Source: Acridotheres tristis (taxonomy: Eukaryota; Chordata; Aves; Passeriformes; Sturnidae). Taken from it: a stretch of 64,000 bases of DNA. The stretch lies in the NCBI GenBank assembly GCA_037013685.1, contig CM072891.1:10268501-10332500 (forward strand), given 5' to 3'. Shown here piece by piece: positions 15,201 through 30,200 of this stretch. Both the position numbers and the translations under genes were made by a program. The notes below the pieces were generated by a model. It saw only the letters and a program-made list of their open reading frames with translations. It ran no database searches and had not been told where the DNA came from. Each line of letters begins with the position of its first letter. The stretch's first letter is position 1.

Positions 15201-18200
15201 CTTTGATCAAAAAGAAGAGATTATTGAAAGTCCTGCATTTTACTTTCTCATTTTACATTTGCTGGAAAACAAGGAAATTGGGGTTTTTCAAAATAAAAAA
15301 GAAAGTAAAAAATAGTACTTAATGTTAAGATCTTTTTTTCTCTCAGAAAAAGACTTCCAAGGAGAAGAAACCTTTTGTGTCAAAATTACACAATTATACC
15401 ACCATCTTTTTCACCTTCATTAATTCTTCTGCAGCATTTCAACACTCCATGCACAAGGAGGAAAAATATTACCACTGGTAACTAGTTTCTCTTGGTCAGC
15501 AAGAGCCTCAAAACAGAAAGAAATTAAATAAACTTGTTGACTGATTCTTTACTATACCTCATGCTGAAACCTCAACTAAAGCTCAGCATTGTTTGCTCTC
15601 CTCCCCAATTTTATCTACTGCGCTTACTTCCACTCTTCCTTCCACCCCACTGTATCTCCCTCTCTTTGAGATGTGTTTTGATACAGGGAGAACAGAAGAA
15701 AAGGTTCTACTATAGACTAAACCTGCATTTAAAGTACATTTGGGTTAGAATTTACAAATATGTACAACAGCATACCCAACCTGCAATTTCTAACTTTTCC
15801 AACCCTGTCTTCAACTGTGTACTACAGAAAGAGCCAAAAATCACACTTATTTTTCTTCTCACACTCTTAAGGAGGAAAAACCTGGCAATTTTGTACTGTA
15901 GTGTAACATTTCATCTGAATACTTTATGTAAATACACTAACCAACCTGGGAACCTTACAAATATAGAGCAGCACATCCAACAAAACATGGGTAACAGCTC
16001 ATTCTTTTTAAGAGACTCTCCAAGAAGAATTGTTTCTGAATCACCAGGTGAAGGTCTTTTAAGTTGTGAGAGTACAATGGACATGGCTCCACTACCACTC
16101 ATACACGTAGGCTCCTTTACTTGCTGCACAGAGCTCCCAAATTTTGTTGACTTAGCTATTAACTGCTCTTTCTGAATATTATACACATGGTATTTAAGTT
16201 GCACTGCATCTGAATAATTACACTATGTTCTTCAACTGCTCATCCAGAACCAAATTAGACTCAGTTCAATTACTTCCAGCAGGTGAAAGCATCACAGAGA
16301 CATTTGTGTCATCGCTCACTTCTGAGTAACACACTGGTCAGTCAGGAAAGCAGCACCGGACTTTGTACCTGGATTGCGGAGCATCACCGGCTGCACACTG
16401 GGCTGGGCACCGGCAGCTCGAACCTGCTGCAGGGGAACAAGCTGAATGATCTGCCCGTTGGGATGGCGGAACAGGTTCACAGCCCCAGGGCTCCTGAGAG
16501 GCTGGAGGATCATCCTCTGCCTCTGTGGCACCTGCGTGCTGTTCAGCGGCCGCAGAGCAGAAGGTGTCTGGTGCACTGGGATCAGCAGCAATCGAGGCCC
16601 AACACGTTTGTCTGTTCCAGGAGTTATCTTTGGGGGAGTCTTACTTGCAGCTTGTGGAACAGCGTCTTCTGAAATAAAAAAAATCACACTGTGAGAGACT
16701 GCCTACAAATCAGGCATTATTCCTAATAAATACAAGTGCAAATATTTGGAAACAACTGCATGTCTTTTCAATTCATTTGAAGGCAAGTTTTTCTCTTTTT
16801 ATTCACGAAATGCATGGAACCAACCAAGTCAGAACAGTTTTGGGGTTTTTCTGTGTAGTTGCACTGACATTTTTCAACCATGACATAGGACAGCAATTCC
16901 ATACCCAATTCCTGAACTCTGTGCCAAAATGAAATTCTAGTAGTCGTAACTGTGCTATACAGTTCTATAGGTCAAGGGATGGTGTGAGGCTTCCAGCTCC
17001 CTCCACAGCAGTCACTGACCAGACAGTCACATTTTTTCCTTTCACTACCAGTTCAGGTTGGAATATAAAAAGCAACCTAAGAGATGATATTTCTCATCCT
17101 ATTTTGGAAGGGGGGAGGGGGTGGGTGGCAAGGCAAGTGAGTCCATATTTAAATTGAAACCAGATGCAGACTGTATTATAGCTATGAAAAGAAGTAGAAT
17201 TAAAAAACCGAATGTTTGCAGTAATAACTCAAAGCACCTAAGCGTTACCTCTTTTCGGATTCTGTGGAGGACTTGAATTAACTCCTGATAGTATCACAGG
17301 AACAGAGACAGTAGAGGAAGTCAGTGTGGTCACCACAGGTGTAGCTGCTGCAGCTGTTGTCAGTACAACTGTAGAAGTGGAGGTTGTGGCAACAGCACAA
17401 GTAACAGTTGGTGGTGTTACAGTTTTTGGGAATGATGTAGTTGCTACTGCTGCAACAATCCCTGTTGTTTTTGTTGTGCTCACAGCAGCACTAGGAGTGG
17501 TGGATGAAGTAGTACAGGTGCTGGTTCCAGGTGTTGCAGGAGCAGTTGTGACTGCAATTGCAGGAGGAGAGCAGGGAGGTTCACTAGCTTTTGTCTGGCT
17601 AGGAGTGGTCACAGTAGATGCTGCTACACTGGTACTTTCCGCAGTAACTGGAGAAGTGGTGGTGGCTGCAGTGACCCCAGGACAGACTGTGCAAGCTGGA
17701 GATGGCACCGAAGGAACCACAGGAGCAATAACCGTGATGGGTGTGGACTTGATACTGACAAACTGTCGCCCTGAGGCAGCCTGGCGTGTGCTCGCTCCAG
17801 GAATCTTCTGCTGTAGAGCTCCTGCTTTGTTTATCACAAACTGGGCAAACACACCACCAGGTGAGGGTCGGGCAGCTGCAAATAAAAACTTGCAGGTCAA
17901 AATTTTTAATATATTTCTTATTTGCCTTTCATGAGGTGCTACAACTGTAATTTCAGCATGAATTTGAGCCTCCTTTTCCCCATGTACCTTACAATTAAAT
18001 AAAAGCCTTTATGGCAGTCCTGGATATGTCTTACATGTTAGAAAGACCTCTGCCTTATTCCACTACTGTAGCTTTTTATTGAATTTCTTCCCAAATACAC
18101 AAAAGAATCAGGTCTTGAAGTGTTGTTCTTCACTGTGAAACTATAGACAATCCTAACTAACTGTGCAGGAAAACAAACACCTAAGCGAAATAATGAGCTC

Positions 18201-21200
18201 CAACTATTTTCTAAACCTCAAATTCTCTGTGTAACAGTTTGTGTCATCTTTCCCTTTTTACTGCTTCTTGATTTTCATCCCCCTTCTACTCTATTAATCT
18301 TACATAGGCACAGGGGAAAGGGATAGGAAGGATACAACTGGATGGAACAAACTGAACCAATGGAAACTAATCACTGTTATGAAGATCCTTTACCTTATCC
18401 CTTGCTCTCCAAGGGACCAGAGTACTGCACTTACATCACCCAAGATGCCTACAGATGAGTACAACAGCATAGAGATTATGGAGCAAGACCAACTTAAACA
18501 CTGCAGTTATCTATGCAAACAGCCTTTTAACCCAGACTTTGCCAGAGCTGGTGCTTTTTACTTAAATCACATATGCAGCAATGACTTCACCCATCAATGA
18601 AACACAGTCAGCTCTTTCACACTGCATAAACACACAAAACAAGTCTTATTACAGGACAAGAAAAACAACAAACCCATTTACACGGCAATGAAAATTTAGG
18701 CAGAAAGAAACAAAATAATCAATCAGAACTAAAGTTTGTCCAGGACACAGGTAACATCCTTTTTCCTTGCAAAGCTTCTTCAGATCTTTAAACGTGTGGG
18801 ATTATGTGGATGGGTACTAGATTTCTCTTCTTAAACTCATGCAAAATGCAATAGTTAAGGGCAACTTCCTCTCTTGCCACACTGTGGTAACCATTTCAGT
18901 ACCAACTCAGATACACAAGTAACTCATGAATCTTCCAACCTTTTTTTAAATTTTAAACTCAAAGTGCTGTCTAAATCCAACCCTGTTTAGCTTGTGAAAT
19001 CCAATGAGATTAGAGGCTGGCGTGGTTATTGGCTGCACACCTGTTGTTTCACTAATCCAGATTTGGATGATCTTGTCTTTCACTGGTGCTTCACACATCT
19101 TTGGCCGTCACAAGAATTATGAGTGCAATATCAGCAGAAAATCTAACAGTGAAGGACCACATATTAATGATACTTTACTAATTTTAAGTTAATCTGTGTT
19201 TGATGAAAAGCAATTAAAAATGATAGTAACGAAACTCCAAAAATCCCAATTAATATTTGGAGAGTCTCCATCTACTGTCGTCTCTTGAAAATATGCTCTA
19301 GTAGCATTAATAAAACAACTAGCAGTCAACATCTGTAGTCTTACTCTGAAGTCAAAATAAAACTTTCTGCTTTGAAGAGGTTATTTATTGCAGAGGCATC
19401 CTAGGTAGGCAATGCAGCCAAGGGCAGCATGCACTGCTGCACAGAAATCAACATTAATGCTGTACACTCACTCTGTACTTCAGCTTCACGCAATTTAAAA
19501 CACAGTAATAAGTTCCAACCTACCTATCTGTCTCTGTGCTGGGACAGGGGTTTTCAGAGTCGTCACAGTGGGGGTTGAAGTAGTGCTGGTGGAAGATGTA
19601 GTTTTAGGAGCTGATGTTGTGGGCCCCTGGACTGATGGTGTCCCAGAAGCAGGAGTTTTAGCACTGGGTGCTACCTTGGAGATCACAGTACTGAGGGCTG
19701 CGATATCAAGTACTGTGGGCTGCAGCCTGCCTGTGATATAAGCTGCTAGCCGATTGGCAGGATGTAATGCCCCCATCTGTCCCAAAAGCAGTTTGGCCTG
19801 AGGATACCTTTTATCATTAACCTGAAAAAAGGGGAAAAGGGAAACTTTGTGAAAAGAACGCTAATTTATCACTTCTGGAGAAGTGTTTCATTCTGTGGGA
19901 CTTCTAAACATCGTTTTCAGAAAACCACTGCAATTCCGAATGGGAATTCCTAATTCCTTATGGCCCAGGAGAATTTCAAACAACTTTTGTTTTATCTTTG
20001 TAATACAGATTTTAAATGCTGATCAGACTCTCACATAAAACCAGAGAGTCCAAGGAAGAGTGAAATTACTGAAATTAGATAAGAGTGAAGCTAGCATCTG
20101 TTTTTCCTGTCCCATGCTTATGCTGTAGTGAATAAAAATAAGTTCCCTAATTGAAGGATAATTTTGGATAGAATTCTCAAGCCTAATTAAGACCTTGCAT
20201 CACAAAAGAAAGAACACTAATGACATATACATTGAGACAAAACTCTAAAGAGCTTGTAAAAGCTGCATTAACTTTTTCCTTATCCACACCATTGTTTGAT
20301 ACTGTAATTAAGGTATGATGAGCTCCCTAACTTCAAATTCCAAGTTGTAGAGGTAATGGACTGCACAGGAAAAAACCAGAACGTCTTGCTGAATGTTAGG
20401 CTTTATGTAGTGGACAATGGGAAGTCTTGGTAGTGTTGCATTTTGCTTTGGTAGAGTTCCATTTGCCTCTAAAAGCCAAATGTATTTAAGATTACTAAAT
20501 GAACAGCAGCTTTTATTGATCAGCTTTTACTGAAGGTAAGAAACCTCTTAATCTTTTTCTCTCCACTAGCTTCTCCTTCTGAGGGTGCCATATCTGCAAA
20601 GTGTCATGAAAACATATTTTACTCTCATTTTCTAATGCATATGATTTTCCTCAAAGTGGTTTTACTATAACCACAAATAGCTATGATGGAAAAAGATCTT
20701 CATCCAAACCCTATAGTTCCTACTACTAATTCTTAACACTATGTCAGCAACATAAAACCACAGGGAAAAGACCCTTTGAATGTTGGATTATGAAGTCTCT
20801 TTATGAAAAACATATATTCTACAAGGAGGACTCAGGATGTTCGTGAAGATTAACAGTAAGCTGTAGCAAAAAGCAATTTAATGTTTACATTTAAAGTTTT
20901 GTCTCAGTGTACACTTCCCAGAATATTATTTCTGTGGACTCATACAGCCATTCATTTAGAAGCATTACGTGTCAAGTGCACCTTCAGGGGGTTTTACAAA
21001 GAATTAAAAAAATCTTGAAAGAGATTCTGCACTTGGGTCAACAAGACCCAAATTGCCAAAAAGACAAGTTAAACCATCAGATTTCAAGATTCCAATCAGA
21101 TTTCCTGTTTTTGAGTAAATCTTGAAAGGGACAAACTCATGGAGAGGAATGCCACCAGACACCAAGAACTTTTGTCTGGACAGGCAAAAGACATACTAAA

Positions 21201-24200
21201 GAGTGCTCTCCCCTTCAAGGAGTTCTGGGACAGTACTGGATGAAACTGCATCTAATCTCCACAGTAAAGGCAGAGGGACCCACCTGAATCAAGCCCGAGG
21301 GGCTCGTATTAGCTTTGCATTTGTAGACAACCAGCTTTCCTGCAGGAGAAACCCCTGCATAAAAAGGCAAGCCTTTGCCCCCATGCAGCTTCTCCCGCAG
21401 TTTGTCCACTGGGTCTGCCCGCATGACCTTTACATTTTCTGAGTTATTGTTATTGCATGACGCCACTGCACTATCAGGAGTCTCCAAGACAGGGATCTCA
21501 GGCTTCTCGTCCTTGTCCTGGTAGGACGGCACTGAAATTTTCACTCTGGAGGAGCAGACAGAAGGATGGCTCTCATCCTGGGCCTTGTATTCCGAAGCCA
21601 ATTCAATAATGAAGCTACCCACTTCAAGGCACTGTGGCGTGTTACTGTTGATATGCTGGGATAAGATGGTCAAGATCTTATTGTGATCTTCCTCCAAGTT
21701 GCAGTCAGAGATAATCTCGATAAGTTTGGATGGTTCACCTTGAGTGGTGTGATGAACATAGGAGGTGGAGAAAGAGGCCCCCTCACTAGGGGAAGGACAC
21801 CAGCTTTTCTCTGAGAAAGAATTGAAATAGGTTTCTGCAATACTATGGCATTTTAAGCACCTGGATAGTCAAACAATTTCATTCTGCCCACACCTCCACC
21901 CTTAGCTCAGCTGCAGGCCAACAGCAAGTAAAAGAACTGTTCAAAGCATCACTTCCCCTGTCAGAGCTTCACAAGCAAGTAAAACCTCACTGCAAAACTA
22001 ATGGAATTATTTCTCACGGTTGAATCCCTGCAGCCATACCACGTCAGGTTGTATCCCATTGCATCACAAGCTAAACAAAGCTGGGTTGTTTCAATACATG
22101 GGTGAAAGTTCTCCAAACTCATCAAACATGATAGAAACCATCACTGGTTATTCAAGAGGTGGCACTTTTCTATTTGAGTCAGAAAAGCACCCGCATCCTA
22201 CAATAGCATGAGGGGACATACCACTAGAGAACTGTCTTTTGCAGAAGATGTGTAAACAGAAGCATGACCTTTTGTTGTTATTAGAGATAAACTGTCCCTT
22301 TTTGCAAAACTAAGGATGTTAAGCCCTGTGTCCTGGCCATTTTAATTTCACCTACCAATGCACAAACATTTTCAACTAATTGTATTATTTTTCCATTCCC
22401 ATCCTTAAATGTAGCATGCACTGTTGTATATATTAAACAGTAAAAAAATCAGCTCAAAAATGCAGATATAGCTCATTAGTGGATGACACAATGCCTCTAG
22501 TATATGTCTCGTTTAAGGCTTGTAACATGATTTGGGCTGCTTCAGACTGAAAGAGAAGCTGGATGCCTAGCCTATTTCTTCACCAGCTAGAAACTCAAAC
22601 CCAGCACCTCTAACATAGCAGAACTTCAATCTTTCAACTTGAACTAAACAAATTCAACATCAAACAATTCCAAATAAAATTCCTTGTCCCATTCAGTTCT
22701 ATGTGAATAACATGAGAATCCCATCCTCCCAGTACTGCTTGGATATTTAATTCTTCAGTAACTACAAAGTGATAGTAAACAAAAAAAGTGAGAGAAAAAA
22801 ATACCCAGATAAAGCAAAATCATTCATCTCCATTCCTTTCCAAGTATCTAACCATCTGTCTTGAAGACAAGTCTGCTGTTCACTTTTGTATTTTATTGCC
22901 AAACAAGCTACTGGCATCATTTTACACTATTTAGTCTGGTGTACCCATGTGCCACTCCCCCCCGCCCCAGCTGCTAAGGAGACAGGAAACTGTATGCATG
23001 TAGTAACATTTTTATTAACAACTGTAACTCCCCCAACAAACACACTTCTGTTTCATCAGTAGCTACTTTTTTTTTTAAGAAATACCACAAATACGTGTAA
23101 CTACCAAGAAGTGAAATTATACTCCAGACTCAGCCCTTACCTCTTGATTTATTAGTGTCTTTGTCTACCTCACAGCTCGGCTTCTCAGGAGATGGAAGCT
23201 CTGGTTCATGCTCCTGCTGGAGGAAAGAAATGCAAGAAAATATTCACTCTATACATCTCACTTCCACACTAAAAACTACAGCACAAAATGAACTAATTTA
23301 CCCCAAATCATAGAAATATATTGAGTTTGACAGTGTTACAGGCTTCATCTTAGAAGCACTTTGTTAACAATGAACATTTAAGCTTTACATAATAATGCAC
23401 TTGTGGCAGCCAGGAATTTCCCCAAACAAGACAATGTACCTCATAGTAACAGGGCAAGTTTACCAGCACTGCAAAGTGATTTAGGCTCCACCTTCCATAG
23501 CCCTAGCACCACCAAATGCAAGTCGAGCCCTCATGTCATACATGAGTTCCTGGGGAAAAAATTGCTTCAACATTTTTAATATTTTAAATATTTTTAGTAT
23601 TTCTGCCTGTTCTATAACACACTAGTTACAGTGTGACTTCTTACCTTTATACTACAACTCTGTGAATCACATTTTTCTTTCGGCTGCTTTTTCTCCTCTC
23701 TCCTGTGTTCATAGGCTCGCACCCTTGCACAAGTCATTAAACTTTCAAAGTACATGTAGACAGGATCCTTGTCCTCCTCTCGAATCTGTAAGGAAAAAAA
23801 GAGACAAAACCCTCTTTTCTCTGTTCTGGATGCTCATCAGATTTCATGAAATAGCTTTGCTTTCTAAAAACACTTCAACATAAATGCTTCAACAGTAAGG
23901 GTCAAAAGAAAAGTCTAGCACTTAAAGCTAGATTTGCCTTCTCAGTACCATCACATAGCCACAACCAGCCCCCTGAAATTCAAACCCATTCAGATATTCT
24001 TCTAAGTGAAGAAACAAATCTTAAGTGTTATGCATTGTTTAACATTATCTGCTACACATAACTACACTCCACTCTACAGCTGTTTTTCCTCTACTGCTGT
24101 AGCTGCTTTTGTCTGATACTAAGGTGAGGGGAGACACAAAGTCAATTCTTAGAACACTGGCAGTGAAACCTCAAGAAAGAACAAAAAAACCCCCTCCAGA

Positions 24201-27200
24201 ACTACACTGAACACTCTGTGTCTGTACCTCAACATTTTTTGAAAGAAATTCATACTTAGATATGTAAGTATATAGCATTACGTAGCTAGCAATTTTTACA
24301 AACATTACAGGACTAAAAATCATTTTGACAAAAATAGCCTCATTTAAAAATACAGTAATAGAGGCTATCAGTGAATCATAATCACCTTCCACTATCTCCA
24401 CATCGCTACACTAAATTCCCAACAGAAGGTGGGCATTGTAAAGATTGTGTACAATCAATCCATCCTAGCTTATCAACACACCTACAGGCAGTCTGTCCTA
24501 GGCTTTCACCTCAAACTTCTCTAAAATTGCCTAGCACAGAAGTTTTTGGCAGCATTTGTTTTAATTTTCAGTATAAGGTAAAACATGCATCTCTTTTTTT
24601 CTCTTACCACTGGATTTGGTCTAGGAGTGTACACTCTGCCTGGTTTTGTTCCACTGGAAGATCTGTTCTTACTAGGAAGCAAGACCTCTGGACTGGGCAG
24701 TACCATAGATCTAACTGGTTCAATAACAGATGGTGTTGGGACATAAATTGGTTCTGGATCTACTTCACCTTCCACTTTCACCCACAATGGACAATTTCTA
24801 ACAGGTTGTTCTGGCTCTGAGTCACAGATAGCTGAAAAAAACAGAAAGAAACAAAAAAATACTTACAAATAGAACGCCATCTAACACAGCAGTAACAGAT
24901 TTTTTTGTTTGAGTTTGAGGTCTAGCCATGCAGCAATCACTAGTCCAAACTGCCAGAAAATACTACTGGTTGTTTTTCTTGCCTCAAATTCTAGTCAAAA
25001 GTGACTGGGATTTGTCTACAAGGAAGAAGAAATGAAAATAAAAATGTTTCTACACTAATCCTCATTTCTCACTTTTACTGAGATAGAAGATCTGCAAAAC
25101 CACTGAAAATTAGTGACCTCCACTGACCTGCATACTAAAAATTGCAGAACACCAAAAAAATCCCAGACCTGTACACTGCAGCTATATGGAAGAATTAATT
25201 TACTCCAGTAGAATACCACAGAATACTTTGTTTTAGCTCTTGCTAAAAGTATTGTTAGGAATAAACTGAAAATGTAAATTCATGGGCAGTTTCTACCAAT
25301 TTTTTTTTCTGAGCATACCTTAGGCCAGATCTGAAATTACCATAAAGAACTATACTTTCAAGGAAGTCCATGAATTCTACAGCTATATACAGCAATGGAA
25401 AATGCAGCTCTAGATACTGACTTGTTTACAGGGAAAGATAACAGCACTGTAACAGTGAACATTACCAACAATGACAGCAGTAATTATCCCATATCCATTG
25501 TCTTTAAAGACATTTGGAGAGTTGAACAAGAGTTTAAACTACCAAGAAAAAACTCCAACTATCTGGTTCAATAAATAACTATATATTGCCCAAAATACTG
25601 ATCACATAAAGTAAGAATTAAAAAAAAAAGCTTTTCCTGTAAGTAAGCAGGATTTGGAAATGGCATCACTACATCCTAATAAAAAATGCCCACCGAGTTT
25701 GGTTGTTTGCTCTAAGTAATCTCCACCAATACTCACTGTATTCCACCCTTTTTCTCTTCTTCCTATCCTTCTGCTTCATTTCCTCTTCTTCCCCATCACC
25801 CTCTTCTTCCACATCTTCATCCTCCTGCTGCTGTCCTTGTGTTCCGAACAGCACAAGATTTCCACGCACAGCCTTTTTCATCATTTTCTTATGTTTTGAT
25901 CCTCCCTTCACCAGCAAGACCCTTCTCTTGAGGCAGGTACACCCAAACATGCAGTCTGGCCTGCGGCAGTGGGTAGGCTGACGTTTCTCCTGTGCCAGAC
26001 TGGCACATATGCAACCCAGTCGGCAGAAATCATTGTTGCAAGGAGGTGCTCGTCGTCTTATTATCTTGTGGATAGGTTTGCTTTTAAGAGATGCCTAAAA
26101 AAAAGTTTTAAAGAAGAATAAACTTCAGATTTTAGCAAGAGGAATATTATAGTAAAATTAAATCAAGCATATGCAAAATTGCTATTCTAAGGTCATTTAA
26201 AAAACCCCTCGAGATACATTGTTTACATATAAAAACTTGTCCTCTATACCACAAAAAACCAAAAAACCTCAGTGAAACAGAGTTTGGATTTGAAGTCCTT
26301 TGAGAGGCAACTGGAGAAAGCAAAACCATCCTGGTAATAAGCAGGATGCGAAAAAATCAAAAGTTATCATGTGACAAGCAGGTAACATGACCAGGATTTT
26401 CTTGCAGTTAGCTCAATTAAAAATACAAAAATGAAAATAGCAAGAAATGCAGTTACTGAATAACAATTGTATTAACCCAAATATTAATGTGAGAATTTTA
26501 AACAATTTAGATTATTAATAATTTGTATCAATACGGCATTATCACAATTGTTTTTTTCTCATACTGCTAAGTCAGCACTCCTCAAGTTTCACTGCAAAAA
26601 CTACCTCACAAAGCAATCTCATGCTTTATCATGACCCTTAGCAGCTTCAGTTCTATTTTCTGCATCTCTATGCAACATCCATAAGCGGGAAGATTAAAGA
26701 AAGCAACAGTACAGAAAAGGAAGAAACTATTACAGATGTACCTGAGCTGTAAGCAGGGTTGCCAAAGAGATGTCTGCTCGCTCTTCTGTAATATAGGTCC
26801 GTGGTTTCCCATCCCAGAGAGCACAGTCTTCCAAGTCCATTAACTTCACTTGAGATTTAGACAAACCTGGTGGACGAGGTGCTTGGTGATGCTGTGGTGC
26901 TTGACGCAAACTGATCTGTTTTGGAAACGTGTTTTCATCCACAGTTGGCAGCACAAAACCATCTGCTTGGTTACTCAAACTGCCAGCAGACTTGGCAGCC
27001 TTTTCCCCTGACACTGATGACGTCTGTTTTTGCTGTGCAGGAAAAGGTGAAGGCAAAATAGGTCTGTAAGATGACTTTACTCTACTGTTTGTAGATGTCT
27101 GTCTGCTTTGAGTCTTTGTTTTCCTAGAGGTAGATGATGAAGAAACAGGCTTCAGTGCGTAAGATGTTGATGGAATTACAGTGGACTGCTTCTTTAGAAC

Positions 27201-30200
27201 GCTGTCGAGTGTTCGAACATAGCTAGTGCTCTTAGTGGGAAGCTGATACACCACAGGAGAAGTGGGAGTGTTAGAAGAGAATCCCATACTGGTTTCCATC
27301 AATTTCCCCTCATTTTCCAGGTACTCGTCCAGCTTGTCACTACAGAATGCTGAGCGATTCTTCAATGAACCTTCCGAACTGCCACCTAAATAAATGAAAA
27401 GTACTTTTAACTCCTGGAGTTAAATCTCACAATAATCAAACATGGTAGGATAGGTATATACATCTCTAGAAAATCCACTCTTCTACAAGAACTGTATGTA
27501 ATACAGGCACACCATATATAATCCATTCTGAAATAGAACCAGCAGCCTGCACAATCGTTTTTGTGGAGATCTTACACGTGTATTTGTGGTGGGTTGGCCA
27601 CCTATGCACTCTATCGCTCATCTTCTCAGCAGAATGGGAGGTTGAAAGTCAGCTGCAAAAAACCTCACGGGTCAATATAAAGGAAGTTTAATAAAGTAAA
27701 ACTGAAGGCTGTGTGTGGAAGTAAAAGGAAATAAAAGACTTATTCTTGATGTCCCATCAGCAGGTGATGTACAGGAACTTCTCAGGAAGCAGGGCTTCAG
27801 AACAAGTAGTAGTTACTCCAGAAGACAAACATGATAAGTAACAAATGCCCTCCCTCCTTCTTCATCCTCTTAAGCTTCTATTGCTGAGCAGACATGCAGT
27901 ATGGAATACCCCTTTGGTCAGTTTGGGTCAGCTGTTCTATGTCACCTCCCAAGATCATGTCCATCCACCGGCTGCTGCTCAGGGGGGAATGCTGAGAGGC
28001 AGCCTTGGTGCCTTGTGAGCGCTGCTCAGCAGTAGCCCAAACACTGGTGTGTTACCAACACCTTTCCAGCTGCCAGTGCACAGCACAGCACCATGAGAGC
28101 TGCTGTGGAGAAAATTAATTCCACCTCAGCCAGACCCCACACAGCATTCATTCACAGAAACACTAACTACAGGCCTTCTGTGCTTCTATTCTTACTTTAT
28201 TTGTCCCAAACATCCGGCCTACCTAGTATAGCACAATGTATCTGGAATATTCCAACACAACACTGTATAGAAATGCAGAAGGTACAATATAAATACTTCA
28301 TCTAATGTAAAATAGGGACAGATTTTCGACAATACCTTTGAGGTATGGCAAAGTAATCATATATGTGAGGAATACCTGCTCTAACTGGAGTTAAAAATAC
28401 ACCAATATAAATTAAAATTACTCAGGTTCATTAGGATTCCTGAGGCAACAGAATTCTGGAATTACCATACTTCCATGTGAACTCAAAAACAAAACCAAAA
28501 CTATTACAGCTTTGATCTTCACTCGAGCCTTCTGCGTAGAACAGAATACGTATTTTTATTCTATTCAAAGTTTCTCTCTTCTGTCATTAATCTCCATTCT
28601 GACTATGGAACCAGTACTAAAAAATTCTTTCATCATAACAGCCTCAATATAAAAAAATACATCTCTCATTAAGACACGCACAAATTCCAAAGTCTATGGA
28701 AGGTCAAGAAAATGACCGTATGTTGGAAATATGTATGTTAATCTCTTTTTACTTTTTTTACCTTCATTTCTAGAAGCACCATGAAGCTTCCCTCGCCAGC
28801 CTTTGATTTTTGTGAAATCATTGGTCTTTCCTGTCCTGGAAACAAAAGGAAATCCAGTATCTGGAAAAGAAGAAAGATAGCCTCAGTTTATGAACCAAGT
28901 TTAACTGTATCAGTGTCTTAGCAAACTCTGCTTATTCTTTGAAGCAACTTGATTTTTCCTTTTTTTTTTTCATGAACAGAATACTTAACAAGAAGGTCAA
29001 GCTTCCTGTAGAGCTCTGCTCTATGGCCGAGCATCTGCTATCCCACACAAGAAGTGTTTCCTTTATTTTCTGTTTTAGTCTCCTTAGCAATGAGCAAAAG
29101 TAGTTGGCTCTGAAAGTCTAATGGGTCAAACAACTAATTAGTAAGCTAAAATGGAAGAGGCAAGCTTTGAGCTCATACTACAGCCTCACTCAGCAAGAAG
29201 AGTAATTTGCTTCTCTCCTCTCAGTTGGGCCAATGACTTTTATAACATCTGCAGAAACTTCTTTCACTGTTCTGGCAAATTCAGGTGAGTATCTATTAGG
29301 GGCGTGGCCAGTGAACAACCACAGAAGGCAAACAGTTACATCTCTGTCAAGTTATGCATCAACTGTGGGAGCTAAGTTGGAATGTAAAAATACTAACAGG
29401 GATCTGTGTGGCCATTTAACATATTCCTAGGCTAGAAATAATTGCATTGGACACTAAGCTGACTGAGGTCTTCTGAATTGAATCTTCCTCTCCTGCAGTG
29501 TAAACCATCTGAAATTCAACATCTGTCTCTACCAGCTCCGAAAAGCAGTAGATTAAGAAAGACATAAGTAATCAGAATATTACAGTGGGAAAAACAGTTA
29601 AGTAGAAGACAGATAAGCATGTAAGGTAAGTTATATTTTGTCCATCCAGTTCACTATTAAAAACTGGACCTACCAACAGTATGAGAATCATAGTCACAGA
29701 ATGAGAAATGTACTTGTTTGGATACCAACCAAGTTTAAAAAAGAACAATCAGTCACAATTTTTCTAATAAATAATTATTGTGAAGTTATAGAGTAGCCCC
29801 CGTGTGGCAACTCAAGGTCTTCTGGAAAATTCTGATATTCAGCTCTGCGAAAGACAACTTTTTTTTTGGTATGTGAGCAATATCAGATAAATCCAGACTG
29901 CTTAAGCTTTTTCTGAGCAATTTGAGAGGTCAATATAAAATAGACAGATACTATTACTGGATCACAACTATCACAAAATGGGAACCCTCAGAATAATCCA
30001 ACCACAATTAGGACTCCTTGCCCAGTAACCACAAAATGATCTAAGGTTCTCTTTTTTTTTGTCATTTTAGTATCATTTTAATCTCTTTAGATACCAAGTT
30101 GAACTAAAGAACCATTCTCTCCTTCTCATCGATAATAAAAAGGTGACACTTGAGAATACAACAAATCCATATTCTACCTACCTGGAGAATTGGGGTTGGT

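Noticed and set aside
17326..17934. 202-codon plus-strand ORF rich in Val, Ala and Thr
   Set aside because: Exact antisense of the Thr/Ser/Val-rich MGA exon at 17249-17875; the open frame is a by-product of its repetitive codons.
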